Part shown: positions 1-9,118 of the stretch, piece by piece
How positions within the stretch are numbered: position 1 is the first letter of the stretch
How the letters are laid out: the number at the start of each line of letters is the position of its first letter
Source of the DNA: Microbacterium oryzae
GTDB lineage: Bacteria > Actinomycetota > Actinomycetes > Actinomycetales > Microbacteriaceae
Assembly: GCF_030406385.1 (NCBI RefSeq)
Contig: NZ_JAUEPM010000001.1
Location: 310,001 to 374,000, forward strand
Length of the DNA stretch: 64,000 nt
Reading direction: 5' to 3'
Notes under the pieces: model-generated
What the model was told of the DNA's origin: nothing
Database searches by the model: none
Seen by the model: only the letters and a program-made list of their open reading frames with translations
Made by a program: the position numbers and the translations under genes

Positions 1-44
1 GCTACCGGGGGCGTTCGCAGAGGCCGCCGTGGGATGATCGTCGA

Positions 45-1154
45 ATGCGTAACGATCCCCCGTCGGGCCCTGGCGCGCCCGGCAGGGACGCCCCGCCGGT
101 CGCCGCCGACGCCGGGGTGTCGTTCGTGATGCCGGTGCTGAACGAGGCGGACTACCTCCGTCGGGCCGTGGCGTCCACCCTCGCTCAGGAGGTGCCGGGC
201 CCCGTCGAGCTCGTCCTCGCGCTCGGCCCGTCCACCGACGGCACCACCGAACTCGCCCGCCGGCTCGCCGCCGAGGACGACCGCATCCTCCTCGTCGACA
301 ACCCCGCCGCCGACATCCCCGTGGGACTGAACGCGGCCATTCGCGCGAGCTCGCACCCCACGGTCATCCGCGTGGACGCGCACTCCGAGCTCTCCCCCGG
401 GTACGCGGCGCGCGCGCTCGAGACGCTCGCGCGCACGCGGGCGGGCAACGTCGGCGGCGTGATGCGGGCGGATGGCCGCTCGCCGTTCCAGCGCGCGACC
501 GCCTGGGCGTACAACTCCCCCGTCGGGCTCGGCGGCGGCGCCTATCACGGCGGCTCGCGCGAGGGCGAGGCGGAGTCGGCGTACCTCGGCGTGCTGCGGC
601 GCACGGTGCTCGAGGAGGTCGGCCTGTTCGACGAGAGCGTGCGCCGCGGCGAGGACTGGGAGCTGAACCTCCGCATCCGCTCCGCCGGCTACCGCGTCTG
701 GTTCGACCCCGCCCTGTCGGTCACGTACTGGCCGCGTGAGCGATGGACGCGGCTCGCCCAGCAGTTCTTCGCCACCGGCCGCTGGCGCGGCGAGCTGTTC
801 CGCCGCTACGGCCGTCGCAACTCGCTGAAGTACTTCGCCCCGCCCGTGCTCGTGCTGCTCCTGGCCCTCGGCCTCGTCGTCGGCGCGCTGCAGGCTGTCG
901 GCGCGGTCGCCGTGGCGAGCGCCGCCTCAGCGGTGTACGCGCCGCTGGCCGCCTATGTCGCGCTGGTGGCGCTCGTCGCGCTCGGAGCGCGCGGCGGCGA
1001 GCGCTTCGGATGGCGCGAGCGGGGATGGCTGCTGGCTGTCCTCCCGACGATGCACGTCTCCTGGGGGACCGGCTTCCTCACCGGCGCCGTGCGCGGCGCG
1101 CACGACACGGTGGACACCTCGCGGCTCTCCGGTCGCAACACCCCGCTTCCCTGA
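45..1154 (+). CDS. Family 2 glycosyltransferase (ExoA-like), membrane-anchored
   Basis: A processive-type family 2 glycosyltransferase that would transfer a sugar from an activated donor during surface polysaccharide assembly at the cytoplasmic face of the membrane. The N-terminal nucleotide-binding strand reads VSFVMPVLNEADYL (residues 25-38). A DAH motif at 111-113 sits where the metal-binding DXD normally lies, and GEDWELNLR (202-210) is the acceptor-side ED motif. Hydrophobic segments at about 264-283 and 287-315 are probable membrane helices. The 369 aa length and layout match the ExoA/succinoglycan group. The convergent teichoic acid-type genes downstream suggest a cell-envelope role. 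Donor and acceptor cannot be read from the sequence. Confidence 0.85.
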   Translation: MRNDPPSGPGAPGRDAPPVAADAGVSFVMPVLNEADYLRRAVASTLAQEVPGPVELVLALGPSTDGTTELARRLAAEDDRILLVDNPAADIPVGLNAAIRASSHPTVIRVDAHSELSPGYAARALETLARTRAGNVGGVMRADGRSPFQRATAWAYNSPVGLGGGAYHGGSREGEAESAYLGVLRRTVLEEVGLFDESVRRGEDWELNLRIRSAGYRVWFDPALSVTYWPRERWTRLAQQFFATGRWRGELFRRYGRRNSLKYFAPPVLVLLLALGLVVGALQAVGAVAVASAASAVYAPLAAYVALVALVALGARGGERFGWRERGWLLAVLPTMHVSWGTGFLTGAVRGAHDTVDTSRLSGRNTPLP

Positions 1155-1163
1155 GCCGCCTGC

Positions 1164-2594
1164 TCAGACGACCGGGAGCATCCCCCGGTCGATGAGGCGC
1201 GCGACGACCCGCTCGGCGGCCCGGCCGTCCTCCCGCGCGTTGAAGGCGCGCTGCCACGCCGCGTACCGGTCGGCGTAGGCCGCGGGGTCGGCCGCGAGCG
1301 CCGCGAGCAGCGCATCCACGTCGGGCACGAGCGGTCCCGGCGCCCGCTCGGCGAGGTCGAAGTAGAACCCGCGCAACTCCCCCCGGTAGTGGGCGAGATC
1401 GGGCACGAGGAAGTACATCGGCTTGCCCGTGACGCTGAAGTCGAACATCACCGACGAGTAGTCGGTGATGAGGGCGTCGGCGGCCAGGAGCAGCTCGGAC
1501 GTGTCGGGGTACGCGGTCACGTCGATCACGCGCGGTCCGGCGACATCCCGGCCCGGGATGAGCGTGCGGGAGTGGCCGCGCACGAGGACGACGGCGTCGG
1601 CCTCGGCCGCGAGGCGCGCGGGATCGACGAACTCCACGATCTCGTCGCGGTCGTCGCGCCAGGTGGGCGCGTAGAGCAGCACGCGCTCATCCGCGCCGAT
1701 ATCCAGGCGCTCGCGCACGGCGGCCGGGTCGCCCGTGACGAGGGAGTCGTTGCGCGGGTACCCCTCGATCCACACCGGTCTCCGCAGGAACGCGTACGCA
1801 CGGCCGAGGATGCGGGCGGCGTAGGGGTTCTGCGCGAGCAGCACGTCCCAGCGCCGCGACTCCTTGACGACGGCGCCCCATCGGCGCGGGGCGAACCCCC
1901 GACGGTGCAGCGCGAGGCGCTTGAGGGGCGTGCCGTGCCAGGTCTGCAGCACGCGCTGGCCCGTCCGGCGCGCGAACGGGCGGCGGAGCCAGTCGTTCAC
2001 GACGAGGAGACGCGACGAACCTCGCGCGCGCCACCACTCCGGGCTGCCGTCGACGACCGCCACGGCGCCGTCGGGCACCGCGACGGAGAGGTCGACGACG
2101 CTCCAGTAGCGGGTGACGCCGGGGGCGCGCCGGGCGATCTCACGGTCGATCGCGAGGGGGTTGCAGCTCGCCGCGCGCCCGTAGAAGCTCTCGAAGAACA
2201 CGGCGTCCTCGAGCGGCGTCGTATGCGAGAGATACCGGCGCTCGAGTGACCCCTGCGCCTCCGCGGAGTCGTAGATCGGGTCGACGGGGGGTCCGACGAG
2301 CACGGTGTCTCCGTCGACCTGCGCGCGAAGGACGCCGAGCTGCGTGACGGGCACGGAGACGTCGATGTCGACGCCGTCCACCTCGACGCGATAGCGGCCG
2401 GTGGGCAGCGCCCGCTCGGGCCCGCGCCAGCGCGAGGCCAGGAGCGGAAGCCGTGCGGACCATCCGCCCTCGTGCTGCTCGACGCTTCCCGTGACGCGCA
2501 CGCGCGAGCCGCTGAGGGACGCGGAGGCGGGCAGCGCTCCCGTGCCGTCGACGACGAGCGCCGGACCGTCCTGCTCGAACCGGGCGATCGTCAT
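1164..2594 (-). CDS. CDP-glycerol glycerophosphotransferase family protein
   Basis: Member of the TagB/TagF family, which moves glycerol- or ribitol-phosphate from a CDP-activated donor onto a growing wall polymer at the inner membrane face. Three family motifs are visible: WHGTPLKR (219-226, with the catalytic-type His), LLYAPTWRD (306-314) and ITDYSSVMFDF (376-386). The first roughly 100 residues form a beta-rich N-terminal extension. It overlaps the next family member upstream by 4 bp (ATGA), so the two are translationally coupled and probably act on the same polymer. Whether the product is teichoic acid or another phosphate-linked glycopolymer is not decided by the sequence. Confidence 0.85.
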   Translation of the reverse strand: MTIARFEQDGPALVVDGTGALPASASLSGSRVRVTGSVEQHEGGWSARLPLLASRWRGPERALPTGRYRVEVDGVDIDVSVPVTQLGVLRAQVDGDTVLVGPPVDPIYDSAEAQGSLERRYLSHTTPLEDAVFFESFYGRAASCNPLAIDREIARRAPGVTRYWSVVDLSVAVPDGAVAVVDGSPEWWRARGSSRLLVVNDWLRRPFARRTGQRVLQTWHGTPLKRLALHRRGFAPRRWGAVVKESRRWDVLLAQNPYAARILGRAYAFLRRPVWIEGYPRNDSLVTGDPAAVRERLDIGADERVLLYAPTWRDDRDEIVEFVDPARLAAEADAVVLVRGHSRTLIPGRDVAGPRVIDVTAYPDTSELLLAADALITDYSSVMFDFSVTGKPMYFLVPDLAHYRGELRGFYFDLAERAPGPLVPDVDALLAALAADPAAYADRYAAWQRAFNAREDGRAAERVVARLIDRGMLPVV

Positions 2595-3847
2595 CGATGT
2601 CCTCTCGTTCGCGCTCGCCCGCTGCGAGCGAGGATCGCGTCGTACACACGGCGCGCGTTGCCGCCGTCACGGAAGGCGTGCACCCGCCGGCTCAGCGCCG
2701 CGGATCTCGCCGTGCGCGCGGCGCGCTCGCCGTCGTCGGCGGCGAGCGCGCGCAGCTGCGCCAGCAGCTCGGCCCACGTCGTCGCGAAGTCGGAGCCCGC
2801 GACCTCGGCGTACGTGCCGTAGAAGCCCCGCCGGTCGCGGTACTCCGCCAGGTCGGGCGCGAGGTACAGCACCGGCAGCGGCACGAGCCCCGCGTCGTAG
2901 GCCAGCGAGGAGTAGTCGGTCACCAGGGCGTCGAGGCCGGGCAGCGCCGCGGTGATGTCGCGCAGTCGGCCCGCGCCGAGGTCGCGCACGCGCTCTGTGG
3001 GGAACGGCGGCTTGTACGCGCCCGCGCCCAGCCGGTGCGAGCGCACGAGCAGCACGAGGTCGGCCGCCACGAGGGCGTCGACGATCTCGCGCCACTCCTC
3101 CGGCGTCGGCACCGCCGGGTCGGGGGCGCCGTCGCGCCAGGTCGGCGCGTAGAGCACGAGCCCCGCCGAGGCCGGCAGAGCGCCGAGGGCCGCGCTGAGC
3201 AGCGCCCTCGCCCGCTCGCGGCGCGCCTCGGCGGTGCCAGCGCTCAGCACGTCGACGCGCGGCTCCCCCGTGACGGCGATGCGGTCGTCGGGCAGCCCGA
3301 AGGCCGTCTCCAGGCGGCCGCGGACGAGATGGGAGGCGGCGGGCAGCAGGCGGATCCGCCGCTGCGTGCGGCGGTATGCCGCCGCCAGTGCCATGCGCAC
3401 GGGACGGGTGTCGGGGAGCAGCGGGAAGCGCAGCGTCTCGGCGGAGTCCAGTCCGATGCGCTTCAGCGGGATGCCGTGCCACAGCTGCACGAGGAACCCG
3501 CCGGAGACCGCGTACGGGTTCACATCGCCGGTGCCGTAGGCCACGACGAGCACTCCGGCCCGCGCGGTGGCCCAGAAGCCGCGCCAGGAGAGCCGCGGGA
3601 CCGTCGGGATGCCGAGCGCGGCGGCCTCGGTCGCCTCCGCTTCGGACGTCGACAGCCAGACGGCCCTCCGGCCATCCGCCGCCGCCACGCGCCACAGCGC
3701 GAGCGGACCGTCGCCGACGCCCGCGCCGCAGCCGAAGGCCCAGCGGTCGGTGCGCGGGATCACGAGGGTGGCGAGGCGCCCCAGGCCGTACAGCGGCAGT
3801 CTCGCGAGCTTGGCCGCGTTGCCCGCACCGAACGAGAAGGACGCCAC
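2591..3847 (-). CDS. CDP-glycerol glycerophosphotransferase family protein
   Basis: Second TagB/TagF-type enzyme, 418 aa, upstream in the same two-gene unit. It carries QLWHGIPLKR (121-130), a LYAPTWRDG motif in the middle and VTDYSSLAYDAG near the C-terminal third, so the expected catalytic His and the nucleotide-binding loop are kept. It lacks the long N-terminal extension of its neighbour, and the motif wording differs enough that these look like diverged paralogues and not a recent duplication. The start is a GTG. Likely role: polymerisation or priming step of a phosphodiester-linked wall polymer. Confidence 0.83.
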   Translation of the reverse strand: MASFSFGAGNAAKLARLPLYGLGRLATLVIPRTDRWAFGCGAGVGDGPLALWRVAAADGRRAVWLSTSEAEATEAAALGIPTVPRLSWRGFWATARAGVLVVAYGTGDVNPYAVSGGFLVQLWHGIPLKRIGLDSAETLRFPLLPDTRPVRMALAAAYRRTQRRIRLLPAASHLVRGRLETAFGLPDDRIAVTGEPRVDVLSAGTAEARRERARALLSAALGALPASAGLVLYAPTWRDGAPDPAVPTPEEWREIVDALVAADLVLLVRSHRLGAGAYKPPFPTERVRDLGAGRLRDITAALPGLDALVTDYSSLAYDAGLVPLPVLYLAPDLAEYRDRRGFYGTYAEVAGSDFATTWAELLAQLRALAADDGERAARTARSAALSRRVHAFRDGGNARRVYDAILARSGRARTRGHR

Positions 3848-3904
3848 CCCACGAGCGTACTGGTGGGGCGGCGTCCTTCCGGTCCGCGGGTGCGGGCGGC
3901 GCGC

Positions 3905-5293
3905 CTACTCGAGCGTGCCGAGCGTGACGGTCGCGGTCTGCTCCTCGCCGTCGCGCACGTAGACCACCTCCGCCTCGCTGCCCGCGGCGGCCGCGCGCAC
4001 CTGCGCGGTGAGGTCGACGGCGTCGCTGATCTTGGCGCCGTTGAACTCGGTGACGATGTCGCCGACCTCGAGGCCCGCCTCCCCGGCGGCCCCGCCGTCG
4101 ACGATCTCGGCGATGTACGCGCCGGTGATCGTCGCGCCCTGTACGCCGCTCGAGGGCTGGACGCTCGCGCCGAGGAGGCCGTGCGAGGCGGACCCGTTCT
4201 CGATGATCTCGTCGGCGACGCGCTTGGCGACGTTGGACGGGATGGCGAAGCCGACGCCGATGGAGCCGGACTCCGCGGAGCTCTGGTCGGCCGTCGCGAT
4301 GGCGACGTTGATGCCGATGAGCTTGCCCTCGCTGTCGACGAGCGCGCCTCCGGAGTTGCCGGGGTTGATGGCGGCGTCGGTCTGGATGACCGAGATCGCG
4401 ATCGACTCGGTCGCCTGGGACTGCTGGTCCTCCTGGCCGGGGATGTCGAAGTACCAGGGGCTCGAGTCCTCGCCCTCGCCCTCCGCGCTGTCGCCCTCGG
4501 GCGCGGCGGAGGAGGCGATCTCGATGCTGCGGTTGAGTGCGCTGACGATGCCGGTGGTCACCGTGTTCGCCAGGCCCAGGGGCGCCCCCACGGCGACGGT
4601 CGTGGCGCCGACGTTCAGCTTCGAGGAGTCGGCGACCTCCATCGGGGTGAGGCCGGAGGCGTCCTCGAGCTTGATGACGGCGAGGTCGTAGGTGGGGTCG
4701 GTGCCCACCACCGTGGCGTCGTACAGGCGGCCGTCGCTCGTGGTGACGCGGATGGCGGCGTCGCCCGCTGTGCCCCCCAGCGTCACGACGTGCGTGTTCG
4801 TCAGCACGTAGCCGTCCTCGCTGAGGATGACGCCCGAGCCGCTGCCGGAGGAGGAGCCGCCGGCCACCTCGATGGTGACCACGCTCGGCAGCACCTCGGT
4901 GGCCACGGCGGTGGCCTCGTTCACCGAGCCGGGGTTGTTGACGGTGATGTTCGAGGAGCCGCCGCTCGCGGCGGCCACCGTGTCGCCGTCGTCCGCGAGC
5001 GAGTTCCAGGCCCAGCCGCCGCCGAATCCGGCGCCGCCGCCGACAAGAGCCGCGATGAGGACCGCGGCCGCGACGCGCCCGCCGCTCTTCTGGCGGGGCT
5101 TCTCGGGGGCCGGCGCCCATGCCGCGTGCTGCTGCTCGTCGCGCGGCAGCGGCTGGGTGGGCGCGGTCGCTCCATAGGGCGCGCCGTGCGCAGCACCGGG
5201 GCCGGGGTAGCCGTGCGGTGCGCCGTAGCCGGTCGGCGGTGCCGGCCGCGGCGGGATGTTCAGGGGGGTGTCGTCGGAACGCTGCTCGTCCAT
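3905..5293 (-). CDS. HtrA/DegP-like trypsin-type serine protease with PDZ domain, membrane-anchored
   Basis: Envelope quality-control protease of 462 aa. A Pro/Gly-rich cytoplasmic tail (about 1-70) is followed by one membrane segment (about 72-97), so the protease faces outward. The catalytic triad is His168 (in TNTHVV), Asp203 (in YDLAVIKLED) and Ser314 (in NPGNSGGALV). A PDZ domain fills the last roughly 90 residues. An acidic insert at about 266-293 separates parts of the protease fold. I chose the ATG at 5293 over the GTG 18 nt upstream because GAAGGAG lies 5 nt before it. It is divergent from the aminotransferase and is probably a separate stress-linked unit. Confidence 0.9.
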   Translation of the reverse strand: MDEQRSDDTPLNIPPRPAPPTGYGAPHGYPGPGAAHGAPYGATAPTQPLPRDEQQHAAWAPAPEKPRQKSGGRVAAAVLIAALVGGGAGFGGGWAWNSLADDGDTVAAASGGSSNITVNNPGSVNEATAVATEVLPSVVTIEVAGGSSSGSGSGVILSEDGYVLTNTHVVTLGGTAGDAAIRVTTSDGRLYDATVVGTDPTYDLAVIKLEDASGLTPMEVADSSKLNVGATTVAVGAPLGLANTVTTGIVSALNRSIEIASSAAPEGDSAEGEGEDSSPWYFDIPGQEDQQSQATESIAISVIQTDAAINPGNSGGALVDSEGKLIGINVAIATADQSSAESGSIGVGFAIPSNVAKRVADEIIENGSASHGLLGASVQPSSGVQGATITGAYIAEIVDGGAAGEAGLEVGDIVTEFNGAKISDAVDLTAQVRAAAAGSEAEVVYVRDGEEQTATVTLGTLE

Positions 5294-5400
5294 GGGTGCT
5301 CCTTCTTCCACGTCCCCATCAGAGTGATCCTGCAGTCTGTGCGCTTCCTATGATGCGCGTATGCCGCGGACGTGACTTCCTCCGACGGTAGCCTGAGCCG

Positions 5401-6603
5401 ATGCGACACGTCTCGGGTGCCTGGAAGCGGACCGCCGCCGGCGCAGGGCTGCTCGGCGCCGATGGATCTCCCGCGCCGACCGTCTTCGCGGAGATGTCGG
5501 CCCTCGCGGCCACGACGGGCGCGGTGAACCTCGGGCAGGGCTTCCCCGACGAGGATGGCCCCCCGGAGGTCCTCGAGGCTGCCCGCGCCGCGATCGCTGA
5601 CGGCTGGAACCAGTACCCGCCCGGGCGCGGGGTCCCCGACCTCCTCGCCGCCATCGCCGAGCATCAGCGCCGCTTCTACGGGCTGGAGCTCGATCCCGAC
5701 CGGGAGGTGCTGGTGACGGCGGGTGCGACGGAGGCGCTGGCGGCCACGCTGCTCGCCCTCGTCGACGGACCGGACGACGAGGTCGTCGTCTTCGAGCCGC
5801 ACTACGACTCCTACGCGGCCTGCGTCGCCCTGTCCGGCGCAACGCTGCGCACCGTGCCGCTGCGATGGCCGGACTTCCAGCCCGACCTCGAGGAGCTCAC
5901 GGCCGCCGTCACCGATCGCACCCGGATCATCCTCGTGAACGATCCGCACAACCCCACCGGCACGGTCTTCGCTCGGGAGACCCTCGCGGAGGTCGTCAGG
6001 CTCGCGCAGCGGCACGACGCGGTGATCGTCACCGACGAGGTGTACGAGCACCTCGTGCACGACGGGCCTCATACGCCGATCGCGGCGCTGCCCGGCGCCG
6101 CGGAGCGGACCCTCACGATCTCCTCGGCAGGCAAGACATTCCGCACGACGGGCTGGAAGATCGGCTGGGTCTCCGGCCCCGCCGACCTCGTCACCGCCGT
6201 CCTCACCGTCAAGCAGTACCTCACCTACGTCAACGGCGCGCCGTTCCAGCCCGCCATCGCGACCGCGCTGCGCCTGCCGGACGCGTTCTTCCACGGCATC
6301 GCCGACGACATGCGCCGCAAGAGCGAGCTGCTGGGGCAGGGGCTGCGCCAGGCCGGGTTCGCGGTGTCGACCCCGCAGGGCGGCTACTTCACCGTGGCCG
6401 ACGCCGCGCCGCTGGGAGTGCGGGACGCCGCCGATTTCTGCCGGTCGCTCCCGGAGCGCGCGGGGGTGGCAGGCATCCCGCTCACGGCGTTCGCCACGGC
6501 GGAGCGCCGCGGCGAGTATGCGACGCTCGTGCGCTTCGCCGCCTGCAAGCGGCTGCCGGTGCTCGAGGAGGCCACGCGTCGCCTTGCCGCGCTCGGCGCG
6601 TGA
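5401..6603 (+). CDS. PLP-dependent class I/II aminotransferase
   Basis: Fold-type I aminotransferase of 400 aa. Visible landmarks are NLGQGFPDEDGP (43-54, substrate-side loop), NDPHNPTG (180-187, with the PLP-contacting Asn), TDEVYEHL (211-218, Asp to the pyridine nitrogen) and the Schiff-base Lys245 in SSAGKTFRTTGW. The NLGQGFPD start and overall size resemble the kynurenine/methionine (YbdL, KAT-like) aminotransferase group, but the amino donor cannot be assigned from motifs. It converges with the nitrilase-family gene; ω-amidase-type nitrilases often work downstream of such transaminases on α-keto amides, so a methionine or glutamine transamination link is a reasonable inference only. Confidence 0.87.
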   Translation: MRHVSGAWKRTAAGAGLLGADGSPAPTVFAEMSALAATTGAVNLGQGFPDEDGPPEVLEAARAAIADGWNQYPPGRGVPDLLAAIAEHQRRFYGLELDPDREVLVTAGATEALAATLLALVDGPDDEVVVFEPHYDSYAACVALSGATLRTVPLRWPDFQPDLEELTAAVTDRTRIILVNDPHNPTGTVFARETLAEVVRLAQRHDAVIVTDEVYEHLVHDGPHTPIAALPGAAERTLTISSAGKTFRTTGWKIGWVSGPADLVTAVLTVKQYLTYVNGAPFQPAIATALRLPDAFFHGIADDMRRKSELLGQGLRQAGFAVSTPQGGYFTVADAAPLGVRDAADFCRSLPERAGVAGIPLTAFATAERRGEYATLVRFAACKRLPVLEEATRRLAALGA

Positions 6604-6621
6604 CGCGGCGCGCGACGCCGG

Positions 6622-7428
6622 TCAGCGCGGCGCCACCCGGTAGCGTCGCAGTGCGAGCGCGGGGTTGACGCGCCGCACGTTCTCCACGGCAGTGCGGTCG
6701 AGGAACGCGACGGCCACATCCGTGGTGGTCCCCACCGCGGCGATCGCGACGCCCTGCGGATCGACGACGAGGGAGTTCCCCACCCCGAGCGGCGGCGTGT
6801 GATCGGCGGCCGCGACGTACATGGTGTTCTCGATCGCGCGCGCGCCGACCAGCGTGCGCCAGTGGTGCTCCTTGAGGGGCCCGCGCACCCATTGCGACGG
6901 CACGAGCGCGACGTCGACGCCGGCGTCGGCCAGCACGCGCGCCGACTCCGGGAAGCGCAGGTCGTAGCAGGTCATCAGGCCGAAGACGAGGTCGCCCACG
7001 GCGAACGTCTGCGGCGGCGCGAGCTCGCCGGGCTCCACCCAGTCCGATTCGCGCTGGCCGAACGCGTCGTAGAGGTGCGCCTTCCGGTATGTCGCGCGCA
7101 CTCCCCCCGCGTCGATGGCGACGACCGTGTTCCGCACACGCCTGGCGTCCTCCGCGCGCTCGAGAAGGCCGGCGACGATGGTCGCATCGTGCTCGGCCGC
7201 GAGCGCGACGAGATGAGCGACGAAGGGACCGTCCCGGGTCTCGGCGTTCTCGCGCACGGAGTCGTCGAACGGGTGGACAAAGCAGCTGGCGTACTCGGGG
7301 AAGACGATCACCTGCGCGCCGCGCGCTGCGGCGCGCCGCGTGAGCGCGGCGATCTCCTCCCGGTTCGCCCGCGGATCGGCGCCCGGCGAGAACTGCGCGA
7401 CGGCGAGGCCCACGGCATGCTGCGACAT
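6622..7428 (-). CDS. Carbon-nitrogen hydrolase (nitrilase superfamily)
   Basis: Cytoplasmic amidohydrolase of 268 aa with the complete Glu-Lys-Cys triad: Glu45 in VFPEYAS, Lys116 in YRKAHLYDAFG and Cys154 in LMTCYDLRFPE. The sequence around the Cys and the YRKxHLxD loop is typical of the Nit1/Nit2 and ω-amidase branch, not true nitrilases. The frame extends further upstream, but I place the start at MSQHAVGLAV, because homologues begin at this β-strand and the longer frame runs into the adjacent DUF6328 gene. The substrate could be an α-keto amide or a deaminated glutathione-like compound. Confidence 0.86.
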   Translation of the reverse strand: MSQHAVGLAVAQFSPGADPRANREEIAALTRRAAARGAQVIVFPEYASCFVHPFDDSVRENAETRDGPFVAHLVALAAEHDATIVAGLLERAEDARRVRNTVVAIDAGGVRATYRKAHLYDAFGQRESDWVEPGELAPPQTFAVGDLVFGLMTCYDLRFPESARVLADAGVDVALVPSQWVRGPLKEHHWRTLVGARAIENTMYVAAADHTPPLGVGNSLVVDPQGVAIAAVGTTTDVAVAFLDRTAVENVRRVNPALALRRYRVAPR

Positions 7429-7438
7429 GCTCGCCAGC

Positions 7439-7990
7439 CTAGGTCGCCGTGTTCGCGGGCGCACCTTCGCCATCCGCCCGCTCGCCATCTGGCCGCTCGC
7501 CGTCTGCTCGGGAGCGCCTGCGCATGAGCACGGGCAGCACGACCCACAGCACCAGCAGCACGGTGGCCAGCACAGCGCCGACGGTCCACGCCGCGCCGTC
7601 GCTGACGACGACGTCGAAGATGAAGCCGACCACGCCGACCAGGAGCGCCGAGATCACTGCCAGCGCCGAGACGAGGCAGACGTGTCCGAACCGCACGGTG
7701 AGGCCCTTCCTGCCCGCGCGGAACATCACGCGGTGGAGCGCGACAGGCGCGAGGGCCAGCACCGCGCTCACCGCGGCGATCACCACGAGCACCAGGTAGA
7801 AGATCCGCTGCCCAGGACCGAGGTCGGCGAACGCGGGCTGGAAGGCCAGCGCGAGGAGGAACCCGGTGATGATCTGGGAGCCGGTCTGCAGCACGCGCAG
7901 CTCCTGCAGCACCTCGTTCCAGTTGCGGTCGAAGCGCTCTGCGCGGCTCTCACCGGGGCGGAGTCCGGCCGCGGGGTCGTCGTCGCTCAT
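7439..7990 (-). CDS. DUF6328 family four-helix membrane protein
   Basis: 183 aa integral membrane protein of unknown function. The soluble N-terminus contains RFDRNWNEVLQELRVLQTGSQ, followed by four hydrophobic segments at about 41-57, 65-85, 107-128 and 136-157, then a basic RRRSR turn and a short hydrophilic tail. The LQELRxxQTGxQ start and the helix layout match the small actinobacterial DUF6328 family. It ends 10 bp before the nitrilase-family start, so the two may be co-transcribed. The C-terminal tail has a short repetitive GERPDGERADGE stretch. No function is proposed. Confidence 0.75.
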   Translation of the reverse strand: MSDDDPAAGLRPGESRAERFDRNWNEVLQELRVLQTGSQIITGFLLALAFQPAFADLGPGQRIFYLVLVVIAAVSAVLALAPVALHRVMFRAGRKGLTVRFGHVCLVSALAVISALLVGVVGFIFDVVVSDGAAWTVGAVLATVLLVLWVVLPVLMRRRSRADGERPDGERADGEGAPANTAT

Positions 7991-8195
7991 GCCGCCGCGC
8001 TCACGCGAGGAGCTCCGTCAGGGGCGGTTCGACAGGGGCTGTCGCGCACGTCGCACCCTCCTTCCGCGCTCGACCGTGCCGAGCGCGCCCGATCGGGTCT
8101 CGAGCGCCGGCCGAGCTTCGAGAATGCCGAGCATAGCGCGCAGCTCGCGCGGACTCCGCTCAGCCTTCGGGATGCCTCCGGCGGCGGCGCAGCTC

Positions 8196-8936
8196 CTACG
8201 GCGCCGTCACCGGGCGGGACGACGGGAGGGCGGCTTCCCGAGGCGCGAGCGACGGCACCGGCTGCGCCTCGCGCGCGCCCCGGTCGCGGTGCGCGTCGCG
8301 CAGCAGCCGCAGCGCCTCGGCGCGCCAGCGGGAGATCTCCGACGGCGTGGCGCCGAGCTCCTCGACGAGCTCCGCGATCGGCCGATGCTCGAAGTACAGC
8401 GCCCGCACGACGCGGAGGAGGGTGGGCGGCAGCGCCGAGACCGCCTCCCTGGTCACCGCGATCCGCTCGGCTCCGCCCGCGTCGCCCTCCGGGACGGCCA
8501 GCGCGGACGAGGCGCAGCACGTCGCCGGGTCGTCGAGGTCGCCGATGGTGCGCAGCGGGCTGCCCAGCCCGGCGGCGACGGCGGCGGCCCCCACGCCCAT
8601 CGTGGTGGCGATCTCCTCGACGGCCGGGGTGCGCCCGAGAGCGGCGGCGAGGGCATCGCGCACGCCCTCGGCCTCGCGCTGACGACCGGGCGTGCCGATC
8701 GCCCCCTGATCCGCGTCGCGCAGCTCGTCGGAGATGGCGGCGAGGATGAGGCGCCGGGCCTGCGGGAGGAAGGGGACGCCAGCGGACGTGTCGAAGGCGT
8801 CAGCCGCGTCGACCAGAGATCGCACCGCCGCGGAGGCGAGCCCTTCTCGCCGGGATGCGCCGATGCGGTGCTGTGCGACGAGGTAGCCGACCAGCGGAAG
8901 GTGATCCACGATCAGCCGATCGCGCACACAGGACAT
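8196..8936 (-). CDS. Sigma-70 family RNA polymerase sigma factor (FliA-like, island edge 1)
   Basis: Alternative sigma factor of 246 aa with region 2 (about 1-75: LIVDHLPLVGYLVAQH through AAISDELRDADQ), a region 3-like segment (LGRTPAVEEIATTMGV) and region 4 (SALPPTLLRVVRALYFEHRPIAELVEELG followed by a PSEISRWRAEALRLL recognition helix). The three-region layout without a long N-terminus is that of FliA/SigF-type factors. The ATG at 8936 has AAAGG 7 nt upstream. It sits just after the flgN-flgK-flgL-fliW terminator and is the last gene of the flagellar island. It is clearly a different protein from the sigma factor at the other end, and which of the two drives flagellar promoters is open. Confidence 0.82.
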   Translation of the reverse strand: MSCVRDRLIVDHLPLVGYLVAQHRIGASRREGLASAAVRSLVDAADAFDTSAGVPFLPQARRLILAAISDELRDADQGAIGTPGRQREAEGVRDALAAALGRTPAVEEIATTMGVGAAAVAAGLGSPLRTIGDLDDPATCCASSALAVPEGDAGGAERIAVTREAVSALPPTLLRVVRALYFEHRPIAELVEELGATPSEISRWRAEALRLLRDAHRDRGAREAQPVPSLAPREAALPSSRPVTAP

Positions 8937-9034
8937 GTGAGGCCTTTCGCTCTTCTTCTGCCGGAAAGAAGGAGCCGTCGCCGATCGACCCCCGCGTCAA
9001 CCCCCTTGACACGAGCGGCACTGCCCCCGTAGCT

Positions 9035-9066
9035 CACCGTAGCGTCATCGCGGCCCGGTTGTCACG
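9035..9066 (-). promoter_or_regulatory. Weak candidate flagellar-type promoter before sigma gene
   Basis: On the minus strand CGTGACA, a 17-nt spacer and CTACGGTG line up with the spacing of the GGTTACn-N17-CGATAGTC element found elsewhere in the island, about 100 nt before the sigma start. The -35 part matches 5 of 7 positions but the -10 part only about half, so this is a tentative call. It begins inside the fliW terminator. Confidence 0.3.
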
Positions 9067-9108
9067 GGCGCATCCTGCGGCGCGTCGCGCGACGCGTGCT
9101 GCGCCCGT
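9064..9108 (-). terminator. Terminator after fliW
   Basis: Hairpin with a 9-bp outer stem (ACGGGCGCA paired with TGCGCCCGT) enclosing the self-complementary GCGTCGCGCGACGC. It lies 10 nt past the fliW stop and probably ends the flgN-flgK-flgL-fliW transcript. There is no obvious T-run. Confidence 0.6.
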
Positions 9109-9118
9109 CAGCTGCGGG

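Noticed and set aside
2597..5353. 918-codon plus-strand open frame
   Set aside because: Runs antisense to two real genes (glycerophosphotransferase and HtrA) and has no coherent domain.
7991..8195. 205-bp gap between DUF6328 and the sigma gene, possible small gene
   Set aside because: Short open frames here have no start signal or motif; nothing could be supported.
8937..9034. TTGACG box (minus strand) as a housekeeping promoter for the sigma gene
   Set aside because: No acceptable -10 at 16-18 nt; left out in favour of the weak flagellar-type candidate.
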